Assembly: GCA_965205965.1 (NCBI GenBank)
Contig: CBDBHT010000008.1
Location: forward strand, 1,302,001-1,366,000
Origin: Bin55 sp965205965
GTDB taxonomy: Bacteria; Pseudomonadota; Gammaproteobacteria; Pseudomonadales; Azotimanducaceae
Length of the DNA: 64,000 nucleotides
Direction: 5' to 3'
Position numbers and translations under genes: made by a program. Below, piece by piece: positions 38,701 through 46,131 of this stretch; position 1 is the stretch's first letter, and every line of letters starts with the position of its first letter. The notes below the pieces were generated by a model. That model was not told the origin of the DNA and made no database searches. It saw only the letters and a program-made list of their open reading frames with translations.

Positions 38701-39754
38701 CAACGAAGATCTTCTTGGGAATCGTAGGATAGTCTTCATCATCGCCAAGTTCCTCGTCATCAGGAGGGTGTACGTCTACTTCCTGATACGTCGAATCCCC
38801 GCCACTCAATGCGAAGCGTAGCTCTTTGTCCAAATCCTCTGTTATCTCAAATGCTTCGGTGAGGTTGACATAGGAATCCGAAAGGACATGGGTGATATTG
38901 CCCGCCTCAGCAGTGAGGGGATCGAAGTTCTCATCAACTTGTACAAATACATTCTGTGTCAGCCCAGCACGAAGTTTGGGGGGGGCGTTCCTGACTGTCA
39001 CTCTGAAACTAAGGGCACTTTCAATCGTCCTCGTCTCATCAAACTCAAACGGGTCATTACCAACGCGATCGTCCTCGTCCTCGTAGAACTTTACCGTAGC
39101 CGCAATTCGCACCGATACAGACGCACCATTCTTGCTTTTTGCTTCGTCCTCATCCTCCGTGTCCAAGTCATCCGCCTCGGTCGCATGGAAATATATAGGC
39201 GCGAAATTCTGTGCTCCCTCTTTACCACTTGGCGGGCCCGAAACGGCAGCAGTACATGCCGATATTAAATCCGACGTCTCACCATCATCACCGTCGTACA
39301 CCCGCACACCTCGTCCGGACACCCTAATAGAACATTCCGTTACGCTCCATTCGTCCCCTGCACTCCCCTGTGTGCCGTCAGCATCATCATCGTCAGGATC
39401 AGGAACCGCATCGTGCGGAACTACCGCGTCCCGTATTTCCACGGCAGTGAAATTAGTAGCCGTAGTACTCGCTTTCACCACCCGATCCTGGAGAGTGGGC
39501 AGTGGCACATGCGTATTGGGCTTTATCGGTATCTGCATCCGCGTCTCCGCGTCCGCGTCAACTGCCACTATGGAGGTTGCCATCGTTGCAAAAACCAATG
39601 CCGTTGCCGCAAAAACCGACCCCATTAAACGAGCAAGTCGTGCACTAGCCAAACCAGACAAAATGCCCTTCAAGTTCCCTGCCATAATCCCTACCAACGA
39701 GTCTGTTGCTCGCGTAAATCGATCAAGCAAGTTTCGAAAAATACCGTTTCTCAC
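32738..39754 (-). CDS. Giant Ig/cadherin-repeat autotransporter (type V secretion)
   Basis: The product is ~2338 aa from GTG 39754, chosen because AGGGGG lies seven bases upstream; an in-frame ATG at 39838 would add 28 residues. Residue numbers here use the ATG. There is an extended N-region, then a hydrophobic signal ending VDADAET (~67-97). Residues ~100-1050 are acidic cadherin-like modules (NEAPVYLGG, NESPELVTK, NLPPQFDPS with Asp-rich Ca-binding-like stretches). A spacer of EDPQDP/EDPEDP repeats is at ~1060-1091. About eight tandem 85-95-aa Ig-like modules follow (HAPRV, SPPEF, SEPEV, ARPGI, WKPEI, QKPVI). An alpha-helical linker (ANEVLASVGRNILQSVSDSVGGR) precedes a ~375-aa beta-barrel (~1990-2366) ending in Phe, as outer-membrane barrels do. 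It is expected to display a long Ca-stabilised adhesin. It is wholly intact, which suggests selection. The ligand is unknown. Confidence 0.9.
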   Translation of the reverse strand: MRNGIFRNLLDRFTRATDSLVGIMAGNLKGILSGLASARLARLMGSVFAATALVFATMATSIVAVDADAETRMQIPIKPNTHVPLPTLQDRVVKASTTATNFTAVEIRDAVVPHDAVPDPDDDDADGTQGSAGDEWSVTECSIRVSGRGVRVYDGDDGETSDLISACTAAVSGPPSGKEGAQNFAPIYFHATEADDLDTEDEDEAKSKNGASVSVRIAATVKFYEDEDDRVGNDPFEFDETRTIESALSFRVTVRNAPPKLRAGLTQNVFVQVDENFDPLTAEAGNITHVLSDSYVNLTEAFEITEDLDKELRFALSGGDSTYQEVDVHPPDDEELGDDEDYPTIPKKIFVVDDGDSTKVVLALAHSVDYGQDDEPRLVDITDGIVDVTEDFDFEKQKIFPLIITVRDNYGGVSAPVRLNLALRNVNEAPVYLGGDDIEEEDQRFLENIGITGVTEFDDDDPGTVIITTEEFADKFEDPDADTTLRFKITNDNGGEAPTGECVWSDSEDGTAVGAELTFVNNDLYIVPDHDLDVDSTQCKVYIVATDDDDRPLSSEEAASFELSVKRTLNDGPRFISSVRAYEIEENTVTVDGERDPKFVVSDTDDEDTVCFHLEGPNGYEFAVEPSDHACRVGGYQELDNGRLSIQLRPKASDREKDINFDYDKLGSDKTKIVHIVAEDNYGARSEPEIIRVEITNVNESPELVTKPVSAQELLDNQMRTMLTGGDGSVEDSNPPRLVIDFSEIFEDPDGDVLLYSAELLNRRNYMEVTVQGETAVITLKPATRGAEASDYVGTYTIKLEAADREEDEEDDERIDDEDKALKKEITFEVHVKESNLPPQFDPSANFSAVSLSEHPNPADYDTDDDGAIILPIHHEATQEVDGVTENDELVYSIVGSHADSFAVNNDDPEDEDDPEVGQVLLREDHQLNYEDDPLFKVTVQVSDGFPGGTDTYTFDVILADANDPLSRSPARAPIEVGVGVPVTIDLLDAEEGLFFDEDEDSAYIDELEFDAVADTDTVEVSISGSLLTITAVPEDPQDPEDPQDPQDPEDPEDPEEPEEPGHEEVTVTVGAYVVINDRRSAIPAQTNQQIVHRLDEPPTPPNAPPVLVGGGISDQVVKSDGSASEAIDLAPHFSDSDVDDTLTYSAAVSGSAVDATVSDTMLTIGKSASGSDGDTDTVTVTADDGNGGTATLTFGVSVNHAPRVDAIGDRRIASDASGANNVKINIEDMVADGDFDAETISGLGVTASSSDSSIVRAEAMFINPPGDADEADEWWLILDAEASGTATVTVTADDGLESGSTTLSVTVNSPPEFGDAIDGLEITLSPDESQTLRTGVSDDDAGDTVTVEAESSDTGIVTVDVSSDGSEVDIRAENVGSATITLTASDGLESATVAFEVVVNSEPEVVSGADESLRLASDGTHTYEVSDIFEDPDQGDELEVTGSSSDSGVVEVGVSNDHTSITISATGSGTADVTLTATDGYASVDHTIEVLVNARPGINPEAPIAVRLRSPAADTGTSRAIDFDAIFVDPDEDDTLAVTATSGDADIAAVSVRGEDIMIAVANRSGTTEVEITGTDSFEESASHSIAVSVNWKPEIVEGSELADVQLRSDGSGAVDVGSHFRDRDDDDQLRYTAVSDNPAVATASAGEGSSMIMVTAAGAGAATITVTATDSMDEYVEDTMQVFVNQKPVIAAIDPVQINQDASGSVDIAAYTSDDEDVATLTYDCVTGNESVATATIAGSVCTVAGVGSGTTQITVTATDAMNETGEGDFNVTVNGYPSVSGEIESFTLQVGGESRDVAINVFTDDGGADALTYVAEADPANVAVVSVDDDTKMATVDPGAAGSAVVTVTATDVGGLSATTTFNVAVSDSEIKAVANEVLASVGRNILQSVSDSVGGRLNRDSSDDGMSLTSMLSSADFLRQFVTSSGEGEGYGDGSALFSSLGGAFGSSPALGSAIPFGGSDFLVKMNGDSKLSIWGAADQQSFEGANYDGAATSMYLGVDMAFNRNVVGVAVARNSSESDYEYGTASQTLETSLTTFIPYGRMSPTETSTVWGLFGTGSGEAETTLAGTTSTATGDLSLTLFMVGGRYELLPVGDMSLALVGDFGAANLETESDSGSVDGLEASVNRFRAAIEGSWRNEMDEGASFTPFGQLGVRQDGGDGESTGTGLEVAGGVRVCSGTMSIEAKARFMAVHTSEDYSDSGFSVMASVSPAADGAGFSLSLQPSWGDTSFSQSDDLWQGQTLGSSVDEFIGEYQRFAVDAQMGYGFKVVNDRYMLTPFLDLGSAGASYKETLLGARLHQVNNSPFEMEFSAGRVDYGLSESDVQVSVRGTMRF
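36568..36659 (-). repeat. In-frame Pro-Glu/Gln-Asp tandem repeat
   Basis: About ten tandem 9-bp units (plus strand TCTTGCGGA/TCTTCTGGA variants) encode EDP/QDP triplets and then EEPEEPG. In-frame 9-bp slippage would change linker length without breaking the protein, a plausible source of variation between strains. Confidence 0.8.
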
Positions 39755-39838
39755 AGAAAAACCCCCTGCATTTATAAATATAAACAATGTGAACCTCTCC
39801 TCTCCATGAAGCCTGTTTGGGTTTACGAAACCAGTCAT

Positions 39839-40401
39839 ACCCGGACAAACTACCGGAGGGTATTTTACACATCTTTAGATGTTTTTAAACATCCACTCCC
39901 ATATTCACATTAATAATGTGCAAGCACCCAGTAACAAATGCGCTAGCTACTAATGCTACTAGTTAGTGTAGTACTGATAACCAATGCTAAATAATAAATT
40001 CCGACATCTTATACATTCGATCGACCGCCATACCTCTTCACTAGCTCACTCTCCTAATTTTGCGTTCAATGAAAATGAAGAAGTCTATGTAGACCGATAG
40101 ACGCCATCCCAATAGTAATGTACGCAAATCAAAATTGTCAATAAGGACATGTAAGAAAGAAGGATTTGTGAATTCCACCAGATTGCCACGCAGCCGCGCA
40201 AAACTTGTACCGTTAGCTTTAGTTTGGTACATCTTTAAGATCCCACACCACAAGCTAGGGAAGTTTAGCAGTAGATAGAAGAAACTTCTCATAGATGCCA
40301 TTTCGCGGACGTACAAAATATCCTGTGACGCCTTCGAAAAGCTGTTACTTTCCTCATTAAGAATTCTGCATCGCAGGATTTGTTGAGCAAGGTACGTCCT
40401 G
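39839..40401. other. Upstream region of the autotransporter gene
   Basis: An AT-rich 560-bp region presumably holding the autotransporter promoter. TATTTTACACA and TTAATAATG-like motifs occur but no promoter pair stands out. A 137-codon minus-strand frame at 40041-40454 starts inside MITE-R-b and resembles nothing. Confidence 0.4.
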
Positions 40402-40533
40402 TGTCGGTCTTTCCGTGTTTTGGTACGGGAAATCAGCGTTTTCCGGCGTTCCACACAGCATTTCGTAGTGCATTGAGACGGGTACCGATATTGTCTCCAT
40501 TATCGCGAAACCCAATCCGGAAAGTCCAGACTA

Positions 40534-41288
40534 GAGCGTGTTTACACTACTATTCCTGATCATTTCGTATATCAGGGCCAGATAAATGAACCCAGCGAAC
40601 ATGACGTCGAGTTTGTCGTAACGCGTCCCCACGCGGCGATACCGCTTGAGCCTGCCGAACAGGCGTTCCACTTCGTTGCGGCGGGCATACAGCTGGCGGT
40701 CGAAGGACCAAGGTTTCCGGCGTGTCGCTCGGGGCGACACCACGGGCGTGGCTCCCAGGTCTTGCACCACCCGCCGCGTCCGGTCGTCTTAATACGCACG
40801 GTCCATAATCACATACTTTGGGTGCTTCAGACCACTCTGCTGGAGCAGCCGGCGACCCTCTGGAGCATCGTGCCGATGCCCGGCGGACAGCGAGAAACTC
40901 CACGCCCGACGATCGTCCAACGCCAGCAGATGCACCTTCACCGAGGTGCTGTCCAACATCGCTATCCCGGTGTCCGATGCAACCAGATCCCGATCGCGCA
41001 AACGCTCGAACACCGCCGCCAACACCCCACGCTCCGCCCAGCGTCTCATCTGCACGTACACCGTGTTCCAACGCCCATAATACGCAGGCAGGCTGCGCCA
41101 GGGGCAACCGTGTTTCAGAATGTACAGAATACCGTTGAGTACCCGCCGATGACCCCATCGAACATTGCCCCGGGGCTTCGGGAACAAGTCCTGTATCTCG
41201 TTAAATTGCTCTTCCGTAAGTTGCATGACGACCTCATTGTCGAATGATCCAGATCAGAATCATACAACAAGATAGTGTCAACACGCCC
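40534..41288 (-). mobile_element. IS5-2
   Basis: The ends are GAGCGTGTTTACACT and, inverted, GGGCGTGTTGACACT, flanked by CTA and TA. The 755-bp length against 844 for IS5-1 reflects a ~90-bp internal deletion. Confidence 0.85.
40541..41226 (-). pseudogene. IS5-family transposase, deleted and stop-interrupted
   Basis: From ATG 41226: MQLTEEQFNEIQDLFPKPRG, KHGCPWRSLPAYYGRWNTVY, LVASDTGIAMLDSTSVKVH (first Asp). An in-frame deletion then joins straight to LLALDDRRAWSFSLSAGH, and VIMDRAY ends at TAA 40789. Beyond the stop the same frame continues to YARRNEVERLFGRLKRYRR (catalytic Glu). Better preserved than IS5-1 but inactive. Confidence 0.88.
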
Positions 41289-41330
41289 TAATTAACGGAG
41301 TTTGGGCTATAGCTATACGGGGAATTGCTG

Positions 41331-41723
41331 CCCCTTTACAGAGCATTCAGAAGCGGGCGTGCTGGATCGGAACGATGTTTTTTCCATTATCGCATGGTGT
41401 CTCCGTTTTCTGTCGTAGGCCCGCCAACAAGACACCATCCTCCATGTTTCAGTCACCGCAAGTTGAGTACCAAGCACACCAAGGTCTACTCATCCTTCGC
41501 TTTCTCCAAGCCGCGAAAGGGGAAGCGACGAAACCTCATTCCGTTCTTGATCTCCTGCCTATCAGGATTCCCGTCAGCCACTGCCTTTACCTCTCGCACC
41601 ATCGCGTTCAGCTGACCCTGGTCGTTAACATTCACCGATACCTCCGGCCGCCGCCACCAGCATCGACTGCTTCTCACCTTCCACGCGCAGCGTGCGTGTA
41701 CGTGTAGTAGTACTACCGTCAGC
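41331..41723. other. Unassigned region next to IS1595
   Basis: About 390 bp with short open frames in several phases. A minus-strand stretch reads VSVNVNDQGQLNAMVREVKA and KNGMRFRRFPFRG with GC content closer to IS DNA. I cannot assign a family. It may be a host gene remnant split by IS1595, because the flank at 42947 continues the same context after the target duplication. Confidence 0.35.
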
Positions 41724-42946
41724 CCAGTAATTTCCAGCGAGTTGTGAACTGCTGGTTTTAATAGGACTTTTGGCTGTTTTCGGTCCATGGTTTTCGCGAA
41801 CTTTTGCCATTTTCCGGGCTATATAAATTGAGACACGTCATCAAATTGGAGTTGGAAAATTTAGTTAAATGAAGGCTCTTATGTAGTCTTATGTTGGGAG
41901 TGACTAACAAGCAGCTATACTGTGCGATAGTTCAATGGGTTGAGGAAAACCAATGAGTCCTCGCGAATTCAAGGAGATGCTAAACCAGATTCTTAGGCTG
42001 ACCCCAGCGCAGAAGCGGAGACTGATGCTCGGAGTCCAGAAATCGGTCAAGAGTGACGAACTACCCGAACCAGTTCGTCAACGGGAAGCAGAGTTGGACC
42101 GATTGCGAGTATGTACGCATTGCGGTTCCTCAGGGGTGGTGCGTTACGGGAAGTCGGCAGGCTTGTGTCGATTTCGTTGCCGTTCGGAATCTTGCGGACG
42201 AACCTTTCACGCGCTGACCGGGACCCATCTTGCTGGCTTGAGGCACAAGTCGAAGTGGTCGGTATTCGAAGGGTGTTTGCGAGATCGGCTGACGCTGCAT
42301 CAGTCGGCCGAGCGATGCGGGATCTCTTACCGAACCGCATTCTTGTGGCGGCATCGCTTGCTTGGCAAGCAGTAGAAAGGCTCAAGACTCAAAGGCATCG
42401 TGGAGATGGACGAGAGCTATTTTCTGGAGAGCTGCAAGGGAGATCGTTCCTTAACCGAGCGTCGCCTTCCGCGCGAGCGAGGAGGAAATCGCGGGACGCC
42501 GAGGGTCTGGTGTCGGACCAGCGTCCCGTCTTGACGGCAGCATCTCGCGGCGGGCCGACTGATATGGAAGCCCTCCCGTCGACGGCGCGGACGGACATCG
42601 CTCCGGCAATGTCGGAAGGGGCTGGCCGAAGATTGCGTTTGTGTCAGCCGACGTGAACTTCGCCGCGGGAGTTGGCATCTCAACACGGTTAACCCGCGTC
42701 ATATGACCATGAAGCGATGGCTGAACCATCACCACCGTGGTGTCTCTACACGCTACCTGGACCACTACATGCGCTGGTTGATGAGATCGGAATTCAAACT
42801 TGAAGAATCGATGGAGGCAAACTTCCTTTCACCTCATTTGGCAAACTATACACAAGTGGATACATAAGAACCTAAATTAAAGAGATGTTCACCCATCTCT
42901 TGAACATACTGCCAGTATCCAGGCATTTGCTCACTGGAAATTACTG
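41724..42946 (+). mobile_element. IS1595-1 with 8-bp target duplication
   Basis: The ends are CCAGTAATTTCCAGCGAG and, inverted, CAGTAATTTCCAGTGAGC. The flanking duplication is CCGTCAGC at 41716-41723 and 42947-42954, and 8 bp is the rule for IS1595. The length is 1223 bp. Two deletion derivatives (MITE-1595) are at 51237 and 57658. Confidence 0.92.
41953..42867 (+). pseudogene. IS1595-family transposase, frameshifted
   Basis: ATG 41953 (MSPREFKEMLNQILRLTPAQ) leads to the zinc-ribbon CTHCGSSGVVRYGKSAGL...RCRSESCG, then RTFHALTGTHLAGLRHKSKW and the HTH YRTAFLWRHRLLGKQ, ended by TAG 42375. Reading through, KGIVEMDESYFLESCKGDR provides the first catalytic Asp and Glu region. Frameshifts follow near 42530, and the DDE-like tail (TVNPRHMTMKRWLNHHHRGV, TRYLDHYMRWL) runs to 42867. 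Inactive. Confidence 0.88.
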
Positions 42947-42955
42947 CCGTCAGCC

Positions 42956-43805
42956 CTCGTTCGTCTTCATAATCTTAATTCTCTGGATCGGTAAAGTCAC
43001 TTGTACCCTACTTCCTCCGGTACAGCATACATCTACTGAGCAGGGCTCCCCGCCTCGGGAGGAAATTAGTGTTCCAGCCAGCGCGTTTGAGCTTGCCGCG
43101 CATAGAATCTTGGTCGAGCTGCACTTGGGCGATGTTCAGGGCCAGCCGCCGCAACAGCGCGAGGTTGGACGGCCCGTTGTCCTTGCGGTTGCGCTGACCG
43201 TCTTCGTTCATCGTCACGTCCAGCACCCAATGCGAACGCACACACAGCATGTGCGAAACGTCCCGCTGACACACTTTCGCGCTGGTCATGTAGTAACGGG
43301 GTCTCCACGATGTCTTTCTGCCCTTCGGACGCCACTCCGCCACGCCCCTTCCCACTGCCGCGAGACCCGGCCAGCCGGTGCCGTTCGAGCGGTGTTCCGA
43401 GGTCCATGGGTGATGCTGGCCGTGCGCGTCTCCACACGCCCATGACTCTCATCAACTCCTGATGGCAAAAGCATGTCCCGTCATCCGGCGGATCGTACAG
43501 GTGCTGCTTCATATCCCCGTGCAGTACCCTCTGATTACCCTTCAATAACGTCAGCACCGACGACGAGGTCTCCCGCTGGGCATGCATCGCGTCGGCGGTA
43601 ACCCATCCGGCCTTTGACGTCCAGCAGTGCCGGGGTCTCATGGGACCTGCTATCCACCTCAACCGGTCCCAGCACCCGTCTCCCGTCCGCCGCGAATGCC
43701 TGCACCAGATGCATTGGCGAACGTTTCGCCGCGTCCTCGAACGAGCACACCGAAGCACTTTGCCGTCCACCGCCGCCATCTCGCCGCCGAGCCGGTCTCA
43801 TATAA
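42956..43805 (-). pseudogene. ISAs1-family transposase remnant
   Basis: The minus strand reads MAAVDGKVLRC, then (shifted) SPMHLVQAFAADGRRVLGPV, HETPALLDVKG, VTADAMHAQRETSS, LLKGNQRVLHGDMKQHL and finally CVRSHWVLDVTMNEDGQRNR with LALLRRLALNIAQ. These are the ISAs1 DDE blocks (DGK, VT.DAM, LKGNQ, HW.LDV.F.ED). At least four frame changes are present and the N-terminal domain is missing. Part of a pattern of old, unrelated ISs. Confidence 0.85.
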
Positions 43806-43806
43806 A

Positions 43807-44142
43807 CTACTCGTCCTTGCTTAATGTGAGTGCTATTCGGCTTATTAACCCTTCGCTTGTTTCCGGTACTCCATTACGAATCGCGGGTTGAAACCTCCAA
43901 GTCGAAACGTATTCCAATACCATCCGTTCGAACATCAATGCGGGATCTGCATTGACCACTTTTAGGTTGCAAACCCGTCCTTCCAAATTGATGCCGTACT
44001 GGACGACTACCCATCCCTCGATATTGGCTTTTTTTACTGCCTCCGGGTAAGTAAGTTCGCCACTCTCCAGCAAAAAAGCAGGATGATATATCGGCACGCA
44101 TCCTGTAAGTATTAATACAATCGCTAGAGTTAGTCTTTTCAC
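43807..44142 (-). CDS. TonB C-terminal-like lipoprotein
   Basis: From GTG 44142 (AGG eight bases upstream) the 111-aa product begins with a lipoprotein signal and lipobox (ILTGC; Cys ~15). The rest is a TonB C-terminal-type fold: YPEAVKKANIEGWVVVQYGI, EGRVCNLKVVNADPALMFE, STWRFQPAIRNGVPE. It lacks the periplasmic Pro-rich linker of true TonB, and the acylated N-terminus suggests an envelope-anchored accessory protein. An upstream ATG at 44178 would spoil the signal. Native composition and intact, flanked by ISAs1 and IS630 debris. Confidence 0.8.
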   Translation of the reverse strand: MKRLTLAIVLILTGCVPIYHPAFLLESGELTYPEAVKKANIEGWVVVQYGINLEGRVCNLKVVNADPALMFERMVLEYVSTWRFQPAIRNGVPETSEGLISRIALTLSKDE

Positions 44143-44424
44143 AACATTAACCTGATAGGCACGCGGACGCAACAACACATGCTTCGCCTTCCTGAACTAT
44201 TTCCGTGAGTCCCATGCCTAAGTTCCCTCGTCCAGTGATTATCTAACAATTTACCGTACACCATAAGTAAACATGCCCTAAAGGGTATCGCCATCCTTCA
44301 ATTTCTGGATATACGGCCTTGCCATTTGCAGTGTATATCGTCGCCAAGATAGACTTTCCTCAGTGCTCAATCCACATCGCCTATCCCAACTCTCATCCGT
44401 GACGATGCACTAGTGGACTACCCA
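44143..44424. other. Intergenic spacer
   Basis: I see no gene or element. It is upstream sequence of the lipoprotein gene and probably contains its promoter. Confidence 0.35.
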
Positions 44425-45040
44425 TGCTAACAATAAGTGTTTATTAATGGTGGACTGAAAAGGGTTCTGGGATCAGGAAGGTCCGATTCCGATGCAATAC
44501 CTAGTAGAGTTAGCGCAGGATGAGCGGGATGAGTTGGAAGCGGTGCTGAAGTCGAGCACGCGTCGTGCGGTATCGGCGACGAAACTGCAGCGTGCACGAA
44601 TTCTGCTGGCCGTGGATCAGGGGGGGGGGGGTGCTGGTCCGGCACGGACGGACGGGCAGGTGGTGGATACGCCGGGGGTGGCGGAACGGACCTGCCAACG
44701 TGTGCGTCGGCGGGCGATGGAGCAGGGTCCGATGATGGCTCTGGAGCGCAAGCCTCGACCGTTGCCTTCGGTGCCGAAGAATCTTGGACGGGGAGCAGGA
44801 AGCGCGGCTGGTTCAGGTGGCCTGTTCAGTTCCGATGGAAGGCCGCGTTCGGTGGACCGTGAAGATGCTGGCAGAAGCACTGGTGCGGCTTGAAGTGGTC
44901 GGTCGATTTGCGAGGAGACCGGGCGGAAGGCGTTAAAAACGAATTAAACCCGTGGCGGCGGGCACTGTCCGGCTGGCGGACGGTGGCCGTCACCAAACAG
45001 CGTACGGACGTTGGATTGGGCGAAGCATATGAGCAAACAG
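44425..45040 (+). pseudogene. IS630-4, decayed and internally deleted
   Basis: The left end CTAACAATAAGTGTTTATT leads to QYLVELAQDERDELEAVLKS and ATKLQRARILLAVDQ. A G11 run at 44619-44629 (G6 in IS630-1) shifts the frame in ORF A. The A-run and ELNPWRR are followed by a deletion that joins LSGWRTVAVTK directly, and homology ends near 45040. The catalytic residues are gone. The sequence TCAACACGCTCTAG at 45100-45113 resembles an IS5 end. Confidence 0.82.
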
Positions 45041-45144
45041 ACGAGAGTGTCTTGGCCATGCTCTACCTTGTCGCCTTGCGATGGGCGGTGGTATGAATGT
45101 CAACACGCTCTAGTTATGTGAAAAGCATCTGCAAGCTCAAAAGA

Positions 45145-46131
45145 TCAAAGATACCCAAGAATCGAATCTGCTAACCGCCCGTAAATGGAACGGAACTGCT
45201 CCGATAAAACCAACTGCCCGCGAGCGCGTTCTAAATTCTCGCCAGGATAGAATACGTCAAAGTATTGGTCTCCTGCAAAATGATCTGAAAGAAACCGAAC
45301 GCCAAGCATGAAACTCATATATGCGGGTGCAATCGCAAACGCGTAGACGTCCTTATCCGATAATCCGACAATACCAAATTCACTAAAAAAGCCACGCACA
45401 GCTTTCTCAATCCGAGCAATTGCCAGCTCCTGTACACTTCCACTGTGTGTTAATTTTGTGCAGATTGATCGCATTAGATCTCCAAAGTCCCAGGCAGGAT
45501 GGCCGTACATGAGAGTATCAAGGTCAACTACTTTGAGAACGCGATCGGTTTGAATATCAAAAAGTAAGTTGCTGACCTTGCAGTCCCCGTGGATTACTTG
45601 CTGAAAGTTACCAAAATCAACTCACTGTTCACGATACCGATCAACCAATCTCAATTCTTCATCGGCAACGCCTGTACGCCGCACGCTATCCAACCACCGT
45701 AGATATCCATCGAGATTATGGAACCCAGGTATCGCAACCTCGAGTTCGTCATCGACATTCCGTAAACGTAAAAGAAAACGTCCAAATCCCGCACTAGCAG
45801 ATTCCAACAGCTCATCCGGCAACCAGCCGAAAGATCGGCTTAGTATATAGGGATATACGCGCCAAAGACACTGTCGTTCGTCGAGTCTCCAATAATCCCC
45901 TGCTTGATTCGGTAGCGGCTTTATCACCAGATCACCCACAACGGATTCAACGCGTTGAAAATTACGCATGATCACTTCCGGATTTGAGAAAACCAAACGG
46001 TTCAAGCGTTGTACCAAATAACGCTCTCCAACTACATACGTGTCATGAATGCACCCTCGAACTAGGGGTATAGGCTGACCCTCGATATTCCAGCATTTGA
46101 GAGTGTTCTGTAATTCGGGTCCGGTACTCAC
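45145..46131 (-). pseudogene. NahK-like N-acetylhexosamine kinase with one in-frame TGA
   Basis: NahK-type APH-fold kinases phosphorylate C1 of GlcNAc or GalNAc. The N-terminal 169 codons (GCIHDTYVVGERYLVQRLNR, VFSNPEVIMRNFQRV) end at TGA 45622-45624 after DRYREQ. The same frame resumes at once as VDFGNFQQVIHGDCKVSNLL with the catalytic HGD and then VVDLDTLMYGHPAWDFGDL, the metal-binding Asp, to TAA near 45145. No other lesion is seen, so a single nonsense change (or readthrough) separates this from a full-length ~328-aa kinase. The start overlaps the upstream GH20 stop by 4 bp, showing an operon. Confidence 0.9.

Larger units (their letters stand above)
40402..41330 (+). mobile_element. MITE-R-b, left-truncated, split by IS5-2
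   Basis: TGTGTCGGTCTTTCCGTG through AAAGTCCAGAC matches MITE-R. IS5-2 sits at the TA, and the unit resumes ATTAACGGAGTTTGGG and ends CTATACGGGGAATTGCTG at 41330. The usual CAGCAATTCC left end is missing. Confidence 0.75.

Noticed and set aside
33975..39809. Many long plus-strand frames (up to ~310 codons) opposite the autotransporter gene
   Set aside because: They are antisense shadows of a repetitive, biased coding sequence. None shows family motifs, and the minus-strand frame has a signal peptide, repeats and barrel.
40041..40454. A 137-codon minus-strand frame
   Set aside because: It starts inside MITE-R-b, has no ribosome-binding site and resembles no known protein, so it is probably chance.
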